DNA of 64,000 nucleotides. Source: Planctomycetota bacterium. GTDB taxonomy: Bacteria; Planctomycetota; Phycisphaerae; WQYP01. The stretch covers positions 18,796-82,795 of the forward strand of contig JAKBBN010000002.1 in assembly GCA_021808485.1 (NCBI GenBank), given 5' to 3'. The position numbers and the translations under genes were made by a program. Numbering within the stretch: the stretch's first letter is position 1; each line of letters starts with the position of its first letter. The notes beneath the pieces were generated by a model. It was not told the origin of the DNA. It ran no database searches and saw nothing but the letters and a program-made list of their open reading frames with translations. Shown here one piece after another: positions 26,502 to 35,190 of the stretch.

Positions 26502-27763
26502 TTCCGCCCCGCACCGGCGGACAGTCCCGGCCAGGGCGTCAATTTCCCGTGGCGCAACCGCATCAAATGCCGGTCTTTTACCGGGAGTCCGGTGCGCGGC
26601 AACAGGCGGCGCACCTGCCGCCAAGATAGCAGCGGACCGCCGAGATTTTTCCGCCATTGACCGTATCCGCTTGAGAGCAAATTGCCCCGACCGGAAAAAT
26701 TGCCTTCCTTTGCGCCATGAACAAACATTGTCAGACTGTCGCCGCCGCGCGGGCCGGTGATGCGGTTATCGCAGCAGAAGATTTTCGCCCCTTGGGCGGA
26801 CAGTACAAATACCGGGCTGGACCATGGTGTGCGAATAGTATTGTGTATGACAAACAGGGTGCCGTTATGCGGTCCCCCGCCGTCCTGGCCGAAATGGATG
26901 ACCTGATGATTTCCGGCGCCCCCGCCCTTGACTATCAGGCACCCAAGAACAACCGCATCGCTGTTCGCGGCCGCGGTGTTGGCCCGGTCATCAACCAAAT
27001 CGAATTCGCGGTTTGATGACCCATGCACATAGCAATACTCCACCCAGGTGATATGGCACCGACTTTTTATGTCATGGCCGGTTAACGGATGGGAAATATC
27101 ACAACCCAGAATCAAAGCGCTGGTTCCATCCAGGTAAAGGTTGTGATTATAACCCGGATCTTTGTAACTGCCGTTGCCGGTGATGCGGCAGAACTCGATC
27201 CGCTGGTTTGCGCCGGTACCGCGGTGAAAATTTCCGTTGCTCATAATGCCCATGTCATTGCCGTGTATATAACAATGCGTGACAAGCACATTGTCAGCGG
27301 CATTGATGCGAATACCGGCTCCGTTAAACGAATGATTGTGGGCGCCGTGCAGGTCAAAACCGCGCAGCACGCAATTATCCGCATTCGGGTTGAACTGGAA
27401 GACGGCGCGCGGCACCTGCCCCCGGCCGGAGTAATTGAATCCCTCCGCGTTGATCCGGATCAGCTTTCCCGGAATGGCGGGCTCAATCGTTAGACCGGCG
27501 GTGTTCACTTCCACGGCGGTGCGGGTATAACTGCCGCCGTGAGCCGGCCAGACTTTGATAACATCACCGGGACGTGCCGCGGCCACCGCTTTTGCAATAC
27601 CGCTGAACTGCATTCCCGGCCCCACCCGCAGCGTACGTGAAAATGCCGCAGCAGGCGACAATAACGCACTGAACAGGAGAAACCGGCACGACCACACCAT
27701 CCACCGGGCCAACCGGCCGGCCGGAGGCGTTGAGTCCATTGAAACAGGAGCATGATCAAGCAT
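26498..27763 (-). CDS. secreted right-handed parallel beta-helix protein
   Basis: The 421-residue protein starts at ATG 27763, seven bases after CGGAGGA. A signal peptide (LLFSALLSPAAAFS, about residues 28-41) is followed by LRVGPGMQFSGIAKAVAAAR, the usual lead-in of pectate-lyase-like beta-helices. PbH1-type turns follow: NCVLRGFDLHG, NVLVTHCYIHGNDMGIMSNG, RIEFCRITGNG and LILGCDISHP. Proteins of this fold bind or cleave polysaccharides; no catalytic residues can be assigned with certainty. The role may be polysaccharide handling at the surface. Confidence 0.82.
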   Translation of the reverse strand: MLDHAPVSMDSTPPAGRLARWMVWSCRFLLFSALLSPAAAFSRTLRVGPGMQFSGIAKAVAAARPGDVIKVWPAHGGSYTRTAVEVNTAGLTIEPAIPGKLIRINAEGFNYSGRGQVPRAVFQFNPNADNCVLRGFDLHGAHNHSFNGAGIRINAADNVLVTHCYIHGNDMGIMSNGNFHRGTGANQRIEFCRITGNGSYKDPGYNHNLYLDGTSALILGCDISHPLTGHDIKSRCHITWVEYCYVHGSSNREFDLVDDRANTAAANSDAVVLGCLIVKGGGAGNHQVIHFGQDGGGPHNGTLFVIHNTIRTPWSSPVFVLSAQGAKIFCCDNRITGPRGGDSLTMFVHGAKEGNFSGRGNLLSSGYGQWRKNLGGPLLSWRQVRRLLPRTGLPVKDRHLMRLRHGKLTPWPGLSAGAGRN

Positions 27764-28218
27764 CGGCCAATCCTCCGTTTAATATCAGGACCTGATAGAA
27801 AATGCGTACCGTATCCGCCGGAATGCCCGGGGACATTGCCTTACCCGCGGACAAGCTTGGGGACAATTATAATCGGAGGTTCCCGCCGATGCCCGTCTTT
27901 GTTGTGGGGCGGGGCACGCAAGGCGGTGGAAGCCCACCCGCGAACAAAGCCGGCACCCTGCGGGCGGACGACGGAACGGGGAATGGTGCGAAGCCGCGGG
28001 GCTCTGGAAAAAATACGGGCCGGTTCACATGAACCGGCCCGTTGCCTGTGGTTTTGTCAGCTCGCCTGATGGAAACAACATCTGTTGCCAGAACTATTTC
28101 ATCAGCGCGCTCATCGTGGCGGCGAAGTGCCGCCGGGGAAAAAGGTTAAACTAAACTTGCTTCAATTAACCGGGAAGCTCCGGTACAAAAGCGCTCGGAT
28201 TCAAAGAGCGATAATCGC
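27764..28218. other. non-coding spacer with terminator
   Basis: Open frames here show no coding character. TATAAT occurs on both strands near 27866-27873 and could serve the leftward beta-helix gene, but no matching -35 was found. The right half is the 3' untranslated region of the zinc-ribbon gene, ending at the terminator at 28008-28042. Confidence 0.5.
28008..28042 (-). terminator. intrinsic terminator of the zinc-ribbon gene
   Basis: ACGGGCCGGTTCA (28015-28027) and TGAACCGGCCCGT (28030-28042) form a perfect 13-bp stem. On the minus strand it is followed by A and then a run of six T. It lies about 175 bases after the stop codon at 28219, giving a long 3' untranslated region. Confidence 0.8.
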
Positions 28219-28602
28219 TTAGCGACCACCGGCCCGCTGAGCCTGGAAGCAATCCCGGCAATAAACCGGACGGTTGCCTGACGGCTTAAACGGAACTTCG
28301 GTCGGCTGGCCGCAGGATGCGCAGGTGGCCGGGAACATTTGACGGGGGCCGGATGAAAATCCACGTCCTCCGCCGGAGCGTCCGCCGCCGGAGAAGCCGC
28401 GTCCACCACCACCGCCGCCGCCGCTGCCACCACCACGATGACCGCCGTCACCCTGTTGTGCTTTGCGATTGTCCCTGCAGGTTTTGCAACGTTTGGGTTC
28501 ATTGGTAAATCCACGTTCTGCGAACCGTTGCTGTTCGTCCGCGGTGAACGTGAACTCTGTGCCACAATCGACACATACAATTGTCTTGTCGTCATACGAC
28601 AT
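28219..28602 (-). CDS. zinc-ribbon protein with Gly/Arg-rich linker, probable nucleic-acid binder
   Basis: The 127-residue protein starts at ATG 28602, seven bases after GGAG; a longer frame to 28776 is not coding-like. An N-terminal zinc ribbon (CVDCGTEF, then RCKTCRDNR) of the zf-trcl type is followed by about 35 residues made mainly of Gly, Arg, Ser and Phe (RGFSGGGRSGGGRGF), an RGG-type RNA-binding linker. A second zinc ribbon follows (CASCGQPTEVPFKPS...YCRDC). It has its own promoter at 28713-28740 and terminator at 28008-28042, with a leader of about 100 bases. This layout recalls cold-shock or RNA-chaperone genes, but the function is not known. Confidence 0.85.
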   Translation of the reverse strand: MSYDDKTIVCVDCGTEFTFTADEQQRFAERGFTNEPKRCKTCRDNRKAQQGDGGHRGGGSGGGGGGGRGFSGGGRSGGGRGFSSGPRQMFPATCASCGQPTEVPFKPSGNRPVYCRDCFQAQRAGGR

Positions 28603-29063
28603 ACGTGTGCTCCACTGGATAAACCAGAAATGAGAGGAATAGAGCGATGGGCGGTGCGGGAATGGCTTCGGCCAACCTCGAACTCGGGCGCTACAGCCCA
28701 CAGGCGAAGTAGAGTATACCCGAAATGGAATGAAACGCAAACAGATTTCTTTGAATTTTGATATTTGTAAATCCACGAGCCCAAACTCCTCCCCGGCCGG
28801 CTATTATCAGCAGTTGAGCAGCATGGCGGTTTTGCCGGTAATTGGGCGGCCTGATTGGCCGGATTGCCCGGGCGCAGCCATCGGCTGTTCACGCGATGCG
28901 CTGCTTTCCACCACATCCTAGCCGCAAGATGCCTTTTTACACCGCTGATTTGCGCAGCTTACGCCTCAGGCCAAGGCCCGCCAGACCCACACGGCCAAGC
29001 CGCTGGAATCAGTCGGTCTTTCACGGCGGCAGGCAGAAACATTCCGGCTCGCATGCCGATGCT
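28603..29063. other. non-coding spacer / leader of the zinc-ribbon gene
   Basis: Contains the promoter at 28713-28740 and the roughly 100-base leader to its left. From about 28780 to 29063 I see no gene; it is the downstream region of the gene at 29064. Confidence 0.5.
28713..28740 (-). promoter_or_regulatory. sigma70-like promoter of the zinc-ribbon gene
   Basis: On the minus strand, TTGCGT (28740-28735), a 16-base spacer and TATACT (28718-28713). Transcription would start near 28706, leaving a leader of about 104 bases. Confidence 0.55.
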
Positions 29064-29582
29064 TTAAGCCGCTCCGGATTCACTTGCGGACGCTTCCGGC
29101 GCGGGGGCGGCTTCGCTTACGGCGGGCGGAACCGTCGCGGCCGCCTGCGCCGCGTTGATGCGAGCCTGCAAGGCGTCAAGGAAAAGGCGGTTTTGCTTAT
29201 CACTCATCGCGCCTTGGACCCGGTGAATCGCGCCGGCGCGGTAAATGGCAATGTTCCGCGTTTTTTCTCTTGCGATTCGAGTCGCAATCACTACAAAAAG
29301 GACGCAGAAACACCCGCCGATAATGGCGCCCCACATATTGTTCTGGACCGCAAACAAAATGGTGATCAATATGCCGGCAAGCAGCGCCGCAAAAGCCAAC
29401 AGCAGCGCCACAATTCTGTCCTGATTCCACGCGAACACAAATCCCACCTGATCATAATATATCCGCAGCACCCGGTCAGTCAGTGTTGATTCCGCCCGCA
29501 AAATAGTCGCGGCATCGTCCGAAAGCAGGACAACCGTCCGCCCCAGAAAACCAGTAAACTTGAACCGGGCAAATTTCGCCAT
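29064..29582 (-). CDS. small two-segment membrane protein, function unknown
   Basis: The 172-residue protein starts at ATG 29582, six bases after GGAG. A soluble start (FKFTGFLGRTVVLLSDDAATI) is followed by two membrane segments (about residues 56-80 and 84-103). A cytoplasmic segment then leads to an Ala/Pro/Glu-rich tail. No family recognised. It begins 27 bases after the stop of the zinc-ribbon membrane protein at 29610, so the two are probably co-transcribed and may act together. Confidence 0.7.
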   Translation of the reverse strand: MAKFARFKFTGFLGRTVVLLSDDAATILRAESTLTDRVLRIYYDQVGFVFAWNQDRIVALLLAFAALLAGILITILFAVQNNMWGAIIGGCFCVLFVVIATRIAREKTRNIAIYRAGAIHRVQGAMSDKQNRLFLDALQARINAAQAAATVPPAVSEAAPAPEASASESGAA

Positions 29583-29609
29583 TATTCGCTCCACGCAATT
29601 GCAGTCCGG

Positions 29610-30353
29610 CTAACCATGTGCGAACCAATTAAACATCCAGTAAACGGATGAAGCCGCACTCAGCCCGCCGATACACATAAATATTATCGCGATAACGAGC
29701 AATCGCGTTCGGCTGACAAATTGGGCATATAAAGGATTTGCAAGTCGCTGCCGCGCTGCCTGCCGCCACTGATAAATACCGTATGGGAACCAGATGACAG
29801 ACGTAAGCCAGAGCCCCAAACCAAGCGGCGGCAGCACAAGCAGCACCATCAACAGGGTCATGGCGCGTTCAGGACGCGGCAGATTGAGATCAAACTTTCC
29901 GGCCAGGACATCTTTGCCGCGCGGCGAATCCAGAAATTGCACGCTGTAAACAGCGCCGCCAACGGTGACACTGCATAAGGGGCAAATAAAGTTGCCGGTA
30001 CCCGCGCATGTATTCACTGCCTTTTTTTCAGGGTGATAGGCACATACCGCGTCATCGGAAAGAGCCGGTTCACTGTACTCTATTTTCCGTGCGATCGGGC
30101 GAAACACCATCTCTATGGCTTCAACGCCGCAGAAGTTGCACCGCGAATAGACTGTACCCGAAGGCGTGGGCAGCGGCCGCATGGTACCAGTGCATCCTTT
30201 TACCGGGCAGTGCGGCCCGACCGGTGCTTTCACCACACCAGGCCGGGGCGGCTCCCCGGCACCCGCCGCCGGAGCGGCGCTCGCCGATGCCTCCGCGGTT
30301 AACACCCCTTGACCGTCCGCCGGCGGCTGAACTTCCACGTTGTCATCAACCAT
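29610..30353 (-). CDS. membrane protein with zinc-ribbon and B-box-like Cys motifs
   Basis: The 247-residue protein starts at ATG 30353. An Ala/Pro-rich start leads to a first Cys pair set (CPVKGCTGTM and RCNFCG, about residues 50-78) and a second (CAYHPEKKAVNTCAGTGNFIC, then PLC, about residues 107-130) that resembles a B-box-type zinc site. Two or three membrane segments follow (about 165-190 and 215-240). Similar planctomycete proteins are annotated only as hypothetical. It precedes the gene at 29582 in a likely two-gene unit. Confidence 0.7.
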   Translation of the reverse strand: MVDDNVEVQPPADGQGVLTAEASASAAPAAGAGEPPRPGVVKAPVGPHCPVKGCTGTMRPLPTPSGTVYSRCNFCGVEAIEMVFRPIARKIEYSEPALSDDAVCAYHPEKKAVNTCAGTGNFICPLCSVTVGGAVYSVQFLDSPRGKDVLAGKFDLNLPRPERAMTLLMVLLVLPPLGLGLWLTSVIWFPYGIYQWRQAARQRLANPLYAQFVSRTRLLVIAIIFMCIGGLSAASSVYWMFNWFAHG

Positions 30354-30761
30354 GCGCAATAATCCAAAGGGTGATCAACGGAGCTTAACACAACATCTTT
30401 CAGAGAAATGATACTCGAACCGTTTGCGGCCGCAAACGGGATTTTTAAGCGCGGCCTGGCGCGGATCGGTCAATTTTCCCAATTTGTGGTGAATAGCTCG
30501 CAAGGGGCAATATCAGGGCAATAGTGCGGCTGACGCGACTGTAAGTCTGTATACTGGCATGGAATTGATCGGTTTTACAAGAGGCGGCGTCCCCATGACT
30601 GGAAATAAGCTGCTAAGTTCTCCCCACGACCCGCACCCCGGTGAAGAATCGAATATCATCGCGCGGTGCTTTATTGATACATGGAGTTGCAAAGATAACG
30701 GCAGGGACAGGCTCACCTGGAGTCCCAAAGGGAAGCGGTAAATGGAGTGAGGTAATTTCCC
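30354..30761. other. non-coding spacer between divergent genes
   Basis: No coding frame supported. Holds the 20-base palindrome at 30420-30439. A TATACT near 30550 could be a -10 box for the rightward gene but lacks a well-placed -35. Confidence 0.5.
30420..30439. repeat. perfect 20-base palindrome
   Basis: CCGTTTGCGG followed directly by CCGCAAACGG; the centre is an 8-base GCGGCCGC. On the plus strand it is followed by GATTTTTAAG, so it could act as a weak terminator in that direction. Equally it could be an operator for the leftward genes, since it lies about 66 bases upstream of the start at 30353. Confidence 0.55.
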
Positions 30762-33152
30762 ATGAGCATTGTGCGGAAAAAGTATGCCCGGTTGTCAACA
30801 GGCGGGGTGATGATCCGGTGCTTCCACGGATGCGGGCCAATTTGGTCGCTGGTCATTCCTTTGTTTATAAGCGGCATTGCCGCTGCCGCCCAGCCGCTGA
30901 ATATCGTAGACACTGCCGCGAAACCCAGTACTGTTTCCAAAAAATTCAGCGCGATGAACTGGTCCACTGATCTATTGGAGCAATCTGCACCGAGAAACGT
31001 CACGCAAACGGCATTCTGTCGTGAAATTAGCACGCCGGCATTTGTCCTGTGGATTCGTAACGCACCGGCGTCACTTTGGCGACATGTGGCGGAAAGTTCC
31101 GCTTATTCCGGCGGAGAGCATCAATTTGCAGCGTGCCAATTGCTTGCCTCCCAGGCGATGCCGGGGGAAACACTGGCATCGCTGAAAAAAAGTCTGGGCA
31201 AATGTACGTGGCTGTCCCGGAATCATATCTCGCGTGCGCAGCCGCCTGTGATGACCGCCGGCACACCGCGTTCGGCAATGGCGATACATCTGGGGCCCGC
31301 CGGAATAGTCTTCCTGGCATTTAACCAAGCTGTTTCAGCCGACGCGTTGTACGGGGCCCTCCATCATAAGAAAAGCAACATATCAACGATCGGCGTCACA
31401 CTTGCGGCGGTTGGTTGGGGCGCGCCGGGCACAACGGCAAATACCCGTGGAAACGTGACACTTCGGCCGGCATTTTGGCTTTCGATGCCGGGCGGCGGAC
31501 AAAAAGCGGTTGGACGGTCATTATCAGCATGGGCACAAACAGCTTACAGCCCCCGGTGGAATACGGTATCGGCATCCACCATTGCCGCACGGGTGTTTCT
31601 TACCATGCGCGTAAAGCCATGTGCACTCTGGCGGCGTATGGCAGATGACCGCCATTGTGCCCGGCGACAGAGACTGTGGGCCGCCGACAACTATCTGCTT
31701 TGCACGATTCGGCCGGGTGATTCACTAAAGCAAGCCGCCAAGGCGTTTACGGGCGCTCCGCGGCTTGAACCGTCAATGGTTGAATCCGTTTCCATGTTCG
31801 ACTTTCCTCCTGTTCCATTTTTCAGGCGCGACTTGCTGCGGCGAGGTTCTTTCTATTACATCAATGATGTGTGTATATCCCTTAACGGATTTATGTCCGC
31901 CAAGCAGTTGCGGTTATCCTTACGCAATGAAGGGCGTCAGAAATGGCGGCACGTGCGTGTGGTGGGTATTGAGTGGGACGGCGGTCCAATTGGCGAAACG
32001 TACCGTACAATCTCCAACCCTGGCGCCGCCGGAACCAAAACCGTAGAAACTTCCAACCTGCATACCATCATCAATTTTAACGGCGGCAACGGGGCTAACC
32101 CGCATGGACGCATAATTTTTGACAGGGCTGGAAATTATTTTGGAACTACCACACGCGGCGGACCTAAAGGCGGCGGTACGGTATTCAGAATCACGCCGAC
32201 CGGTAAACTTGCTACCTTAGCCACGCTGTCGAAGTCCAAGAGTGAGGATGTGCCTAATGGACTGGCAATTGACAAGAATGGTAATTTATTCGGCGCAATC
32301 TTTGGTCTAAACCGAGGTGGAAACGGCGGCATTTTCAAATTAACCTCAGCCGGCATTTTCACCGTCTTGGTGAGCTTTAATCGTAAAGATCGCATGGCCG
32401 GCCCATCGGGCAGCCCGCTTCTTGACAGTGCCGGCAATATCTATGGAACAACGGCGTTGGGCGGTGATTCATACTACCGGGGCGTCATTTTTAAGCTCAC
32501 GCGAGCCGGGAAGTTGATGACATTGGTCAAGGTAGGTGACATTGGCGGTGACTTTCCGGAGGGGTGTATGGCTATGGATAAATATGGTAATTTATATGGT
32601 ACAACATCAAGGGGAGGTATTCATACGGCCGGCGATCCGTCCGGTTGTGGAATGATTTTTAAGTTAACCCCGCACGATAAACTGATCGCGTTATTGAAAT
32701 TTCGACAAAGTGATGGAGCGGATCCGAAGAGCGGCCTGATTATGGATCGACACGGAAATCTTTATGGAACAACATCCGAAGGCGGTATCCATAGTAATAA
32801 TGTCGAGCGTACCGGATATGGGACGGTATTTAAATTCACCTCCTCAGGTAAGCTTATTACATTGGTAAACTTTAATGGTTATGACGGAGCCGCCCCGTTT
32901 GGTCGTCTGGCCAAGGCGCCGAACGGCGATTTGTATGGGGTAACTTCCTGGGGAGGTGCGTATGGCATGGGGACGGTCTATAAGATTGGAATGGATGGAA
33001 AACAGAAGGTTCTTGTCAACTTTAACGGTGTCAACGGAGCAGACCCTGAGGGTGGATTAACTTTTGATAAGGCCGGCAATATATATGGAACAACTTCGTG
33101 GGGCGGATCACATGGCAAGGGCACAGTCTTTGTGCTGCCCGTACACAAATGA
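30762..33152 (+). CDS. secreted protein with seven C-terminal GloVer-type tandem repeats
   Basis: The 796-residue protein has a signal or anchor segment (about residues 27-45). From about residue 433 to the end are seven repeats of some 50 residues. Each has a DxxGNLYGTTxxGG core and a GTVFKLTxxGKL strand, for example GNLYGTTSEGG and GNIYGTTSWGG. This is the choice-anchor tandem repeat (GloVer) pattern, probably beta-propeller-like. Residues 50-430 are continuous and coding-like but match nothing I know. No PEP-CTERM tail is present. Base composition seems less GC-rich than the neighbours, and large non-coding spacers lie on both sides, which may mean transfer. Confidence 0.82.
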   Translation: MSIVRKKYARLSTGGVMIRCFHGCGPIWSLVIPLFISGIAAAAQPLNIVDTAAKPSTVSKKFSAMNWSTDLLEQSAPRNVTQTAFCREISTPAFVLWIRNAPASLWRHVAESSAYSGGEHQFAACQLLASQAMPGETLASLKKSLGKCTWLSRNHISRAQPPVMTAGTPRSAMAIHLGPAGIVFLAFNQAVSADALYGALHHKKSNISTIGVTLAAVGWGAPGTTANTRGNVTLRPAFWLSMPGGGQKAVGRSLSAWAQTAYSPRWNTVSASTIAARVFLTMRVKPCALWRRMADDRHCARRQRLWAADNYLLCTIRPGDSLKQAAKAFTGAPRLEPSMVESVSMFDFPPVPFFRRDLLRRGSFYYINDVCISLNGFMSAKQLRLSLRNEGRQKWRHVRVVGIEWDGGPIGETYRTISNPGAAGTKTVETSNLHTIINFNGGNGANPHGRIIFDRAGNYFGTTTRGGPKGGGTVFRITPTGKLATLATLSKSKSEDVPNGLAIDKNGNLFGAIFGLNRGGNGGIFKLTSAGIFTVLVSFNRKDRMAGPSGSPLLDSAGNIYGTTALGGDSYYRGVIFKLTRAGKLMTLVKVGDIGGDFPEGCMAMDKYGNLYGTTSRGGIHTAGDPSGCGMIFKLTPHDKLIALLKFRQSDGADPKSGLIMDRHGNLYGTTSEGGIHSNNVERTGYGTVFKFTSSGKLITLVNFNGYDGAAPFGRLAKAPNGDLYGVTSWGGAYGMGTVYKIGMDGKQKVLVNFNGVNGADPEGGLTFDKAGNIYGTTSWGGSHGKGTVFVLPVHK

Positions 33153-33726
33153 GAACGGTAGAAAGTGACGCGCAAGACGGTCCCACCAGAAAGGCCGAAA
33201 GCACTGGCGGCGCATTGGGATTGGCAACACCCATGGTATACTTCCTTCAGCAGGCTTTGGATCAGGACCGGTGGCCGTTGAAGCCGCTTGGAAAACCGGG
33301 GGCGTGACTTCGTGAGTCGGCCGGACGGGCTATCCAAAAACAGGCCCGACGGCAATTACCCCTTCGAGCTTTAGTAGGCTCCACCGGGCGGGCCGTGGGC
33401 TGGCCAGATACGATCGCGGGCTCGAAGCCCATAAGCATAATCGACCGGCTCCGAACTAATCGGCCCTGATTCATCCCCGCGGTTTAATTACGAACCGTTA
33501 TACCCGGTATGACAACGGATCAACGCTTTCCATTTTACACCCGCCGGAAGGCTATCCGTCGTCCGAGCCAGGGGCAACGGCAGCATGACGCCGCCGGTCG
33601 TTCCGCCGACAGCGATCCGACGCATTCAGCGGAATGCCGGGCAAATTTCATGGTTTGGCCTTGGCAGAATATCCGCCTGCGGCGTATACTGCTGCGTTCT
33701 AAATTTGGCGGCCCGGAGCAGTCTGA
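33153..33726. other. non-coding spacer, nothing recognised
   Basis: No supported frame on either strand. Only short dyads are seen (for example GGGCT-CGA-AGCCC near 33410), and none has the form of an intrinsic terminator. The region may hold the remnant of older sequence. Confidence 0.5.
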
Positions 33727-34446
33727 ATGAAAAGCGAAGAACGGCACGAACTACAGCAAAATGACCTTGTCGGCAGCCTTGCCGGCCTGTACATATTCCT
33801 GCGTAAATACGGCGTTTACATTCTGCTGGTTGCAGCTTTGTGCGTACTGGCGGTGGAAGTTGTGCATATTCGGCGGCAGGCGGCGCAGGCAAAACTGCAA
33901 AGCGCCTGGATCGCCCTGCAAAATGCCGTTTCACCGCATCAATTGCAGACCACCGTATTGGATAAATACAAATTCCCCGCCGTTGACGCCCGGGCCTACG
34001 TAAAAATCGGCGCCATTTATCTGCAAGCGGCGGGCAATACTTATCTGGCGTCATCAAAGCGATTCAAGCCTACCCGCGCCCAGGCGATAGCCGGGGCAAA
34101 AATTGCGTTTAAAAAGGTAATTGCGGACTATCCGGGGCAGCAGCTTGCGGTTGTGCGCAGCAAGCTGGGGCTGGCACTGGCCTATGAAGACGCCGGCCAA
34201 TGGGCCAAGGCCGCGACGATCTATCGTGCGTTCGCCCGCAAGGGGGCTACCGCCATGGAAAAATCCTTCGCCCCGCTGGCCGCGTATCGACTGGCGCACC
34301 TGTCCAACTGGCGGTCGCCGGTGCTGGCGGGTCCGGCGATTGATTTGTCCATGCCGAAGGCCGCCCCGGCCGCGGCAAAATCCGCGGCAACACAAGCAGG
34401 AAAATCGCCGGCCGCAGCGAGCATGCCGGCGACGACAGGCCGGTGA
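33727..34446 (+). CDS. membrane-anchored TPR-like protein
   Basis: The 239-residue protein has GGAG seven bases before its ATG. A short cytoplasmic start and one membrane segment (YGVYILLVAALCVLAVEVV, about residues 28-46) are followed by an extracytoplasmic helical domain. AYVKIGAIYLQAAGNTYLAS and LGLALAYEDAGQWAKAATIY are TPR-like helices. The tail is rich in Ala, Pro and Lys. The layout resembles YfgM-type proteins (a single helix plus TPRs), which associate with secretion or envelope complexes; the specific role is inference. It lies just upstream of the cyclodeaminase gene. Confidence 0.75.
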   Translation: MKSEERHELQQNDLVGSLAGLYIFLRKYGVYILLVAALCVLAVEVVHIRRQAAQAKLQSAWIALQNAVSPHQLQTTVLDKYKFPAVDARAYVKIGAIYLQAAGNTYLASSKRFKPTRAQAIAGAKIAFKKVIADYPGQQLAVVRSKLGLALAYEDAGQWAKAATIYRAFARKGATAMEKSFAPLAAYRLAHLSNWRSPVLAGPAIDLSMPKAAPAAAKSAATQAGKSPAAASMPATTGR

Positions 34447-34506
34447 ATATACGCGGCCGTCATGCGCCGTTCCAGGCGCCGCCGGATCATGGAGAGGCAT
34501 TTTAGC

Positions 34507-35151
34507 ATGGCAACGCCGTCCCCCGCCGATCTTTCCGGACTCACAATTCAGGCGTTTTTGAACGCCCTGGCGGATAAGACGCCCACGCCCGGCGGCGGCT
34601 CGGTTGCGGCCATTGTCGGCAGCCTGGCCGGTGCGCAATTACGCATGACCATTGCATATACCCTGGGCAGGAAAAAATTCGCCGCCGTTGAGCCGCTGAT
34701 GCAGTCCACCGCCGAAGCCGTCGATCAAATTACCGCCGAATTTCTGCAGCTTATGCAACAGGATGCGGCCGCCTATGAATCGCTCGCCGGATATCTAAAA
34801 ATGCCGCCGGAGCAGCGGACACAGAAAGCCGATTTTTCACGCGCCGCCCGACAGGCCATTGATGTTCCCCTGAAATGCGCCCACGCGGCCCGCCAACTCA
34901 TTGATCATGCCGCGGCAATTGCGGATAAGATCAATCCCCATCTTATTTCCGATCTGGGTGTGGCTGTCAGCCTTGCCGGCGGCGTTCTGGCGTGCTGCGA
35001 ATTAAACGTACGCGTCAATCTTCCCATTCTGCCGGACAAAAATGCGGCGGCCGCCTGTGCGCAGGAAATGCATCAGTTGCGGCGGCATGCCCAGGAAACG
35101 GCGGACCTGGTCGACCGGCAGGTACGTGTCATCATGCCGGCGGCGGATTGA
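34507..35151 (+). CDS. cyclodeaminase/cyclohydrolase family protein (FchA/FtcD-like)
   Basis: The 214-residue protein belongs to the formimino-/methenyl-tetrahydrofolate cyclodeaminase family, which acts in one-carbon folate metabolism. The signature TPTPGGGSVAAIVGSLAGAQ lies near residues 22-41, followed by the long helical bundle (VPLKCAHAARQLIDHAA; DLGVAVSLAGGVLACCELNV). The start is ATG 34507, nine bases after GGAGAGG; the frame upstream is not coding-like. Whether it acts on methenyl- or formimino-tetrahydrofolate cannot be told from sequence. Confidence 0.9.
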   Translation: MATPSPADLSGLTIQAFLNALADKTPTPGGGSVAAIVGSLAGAQLRMTIAYTLGRKKFAAVEPLMQSTAEAVDQITAEFLQLMQQDAAAYESLAGYLKMPPEQRTQKADFSRAARQAIDVPLKCAHAARQLIDHAAAIADKINPHLISDLGVAVSLAGGVLACCELNVRVNLPILPDKNAAAACAQEMHQLRRHAQETADLVDRQVRVIMPAAD

Positions 35152-35190
35152 GTTGCCGCGGCATCCGGCTATTATGACGGGATCATTTGA

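Noticed and set aside
27802..28032. 76-codon plus-strand frame after the beta-helix gene
   Set aside because: No ribosome site, composition unlike neighbouring genes, and it runs into the terminator hairpin.
28146..28916. Long minus-strand frame over the zinc-ribbon gene
   Set aside because: It overlaps the real gene in another frame, has no ribosome site and has a random residue pattern.
33405..33430. GGGCTCGAAGCCC, possible tRNA or terminator fragment
   Set aside because: Only a 5-bp stem with a 3-base loop; no cloverleaf and no T-run.
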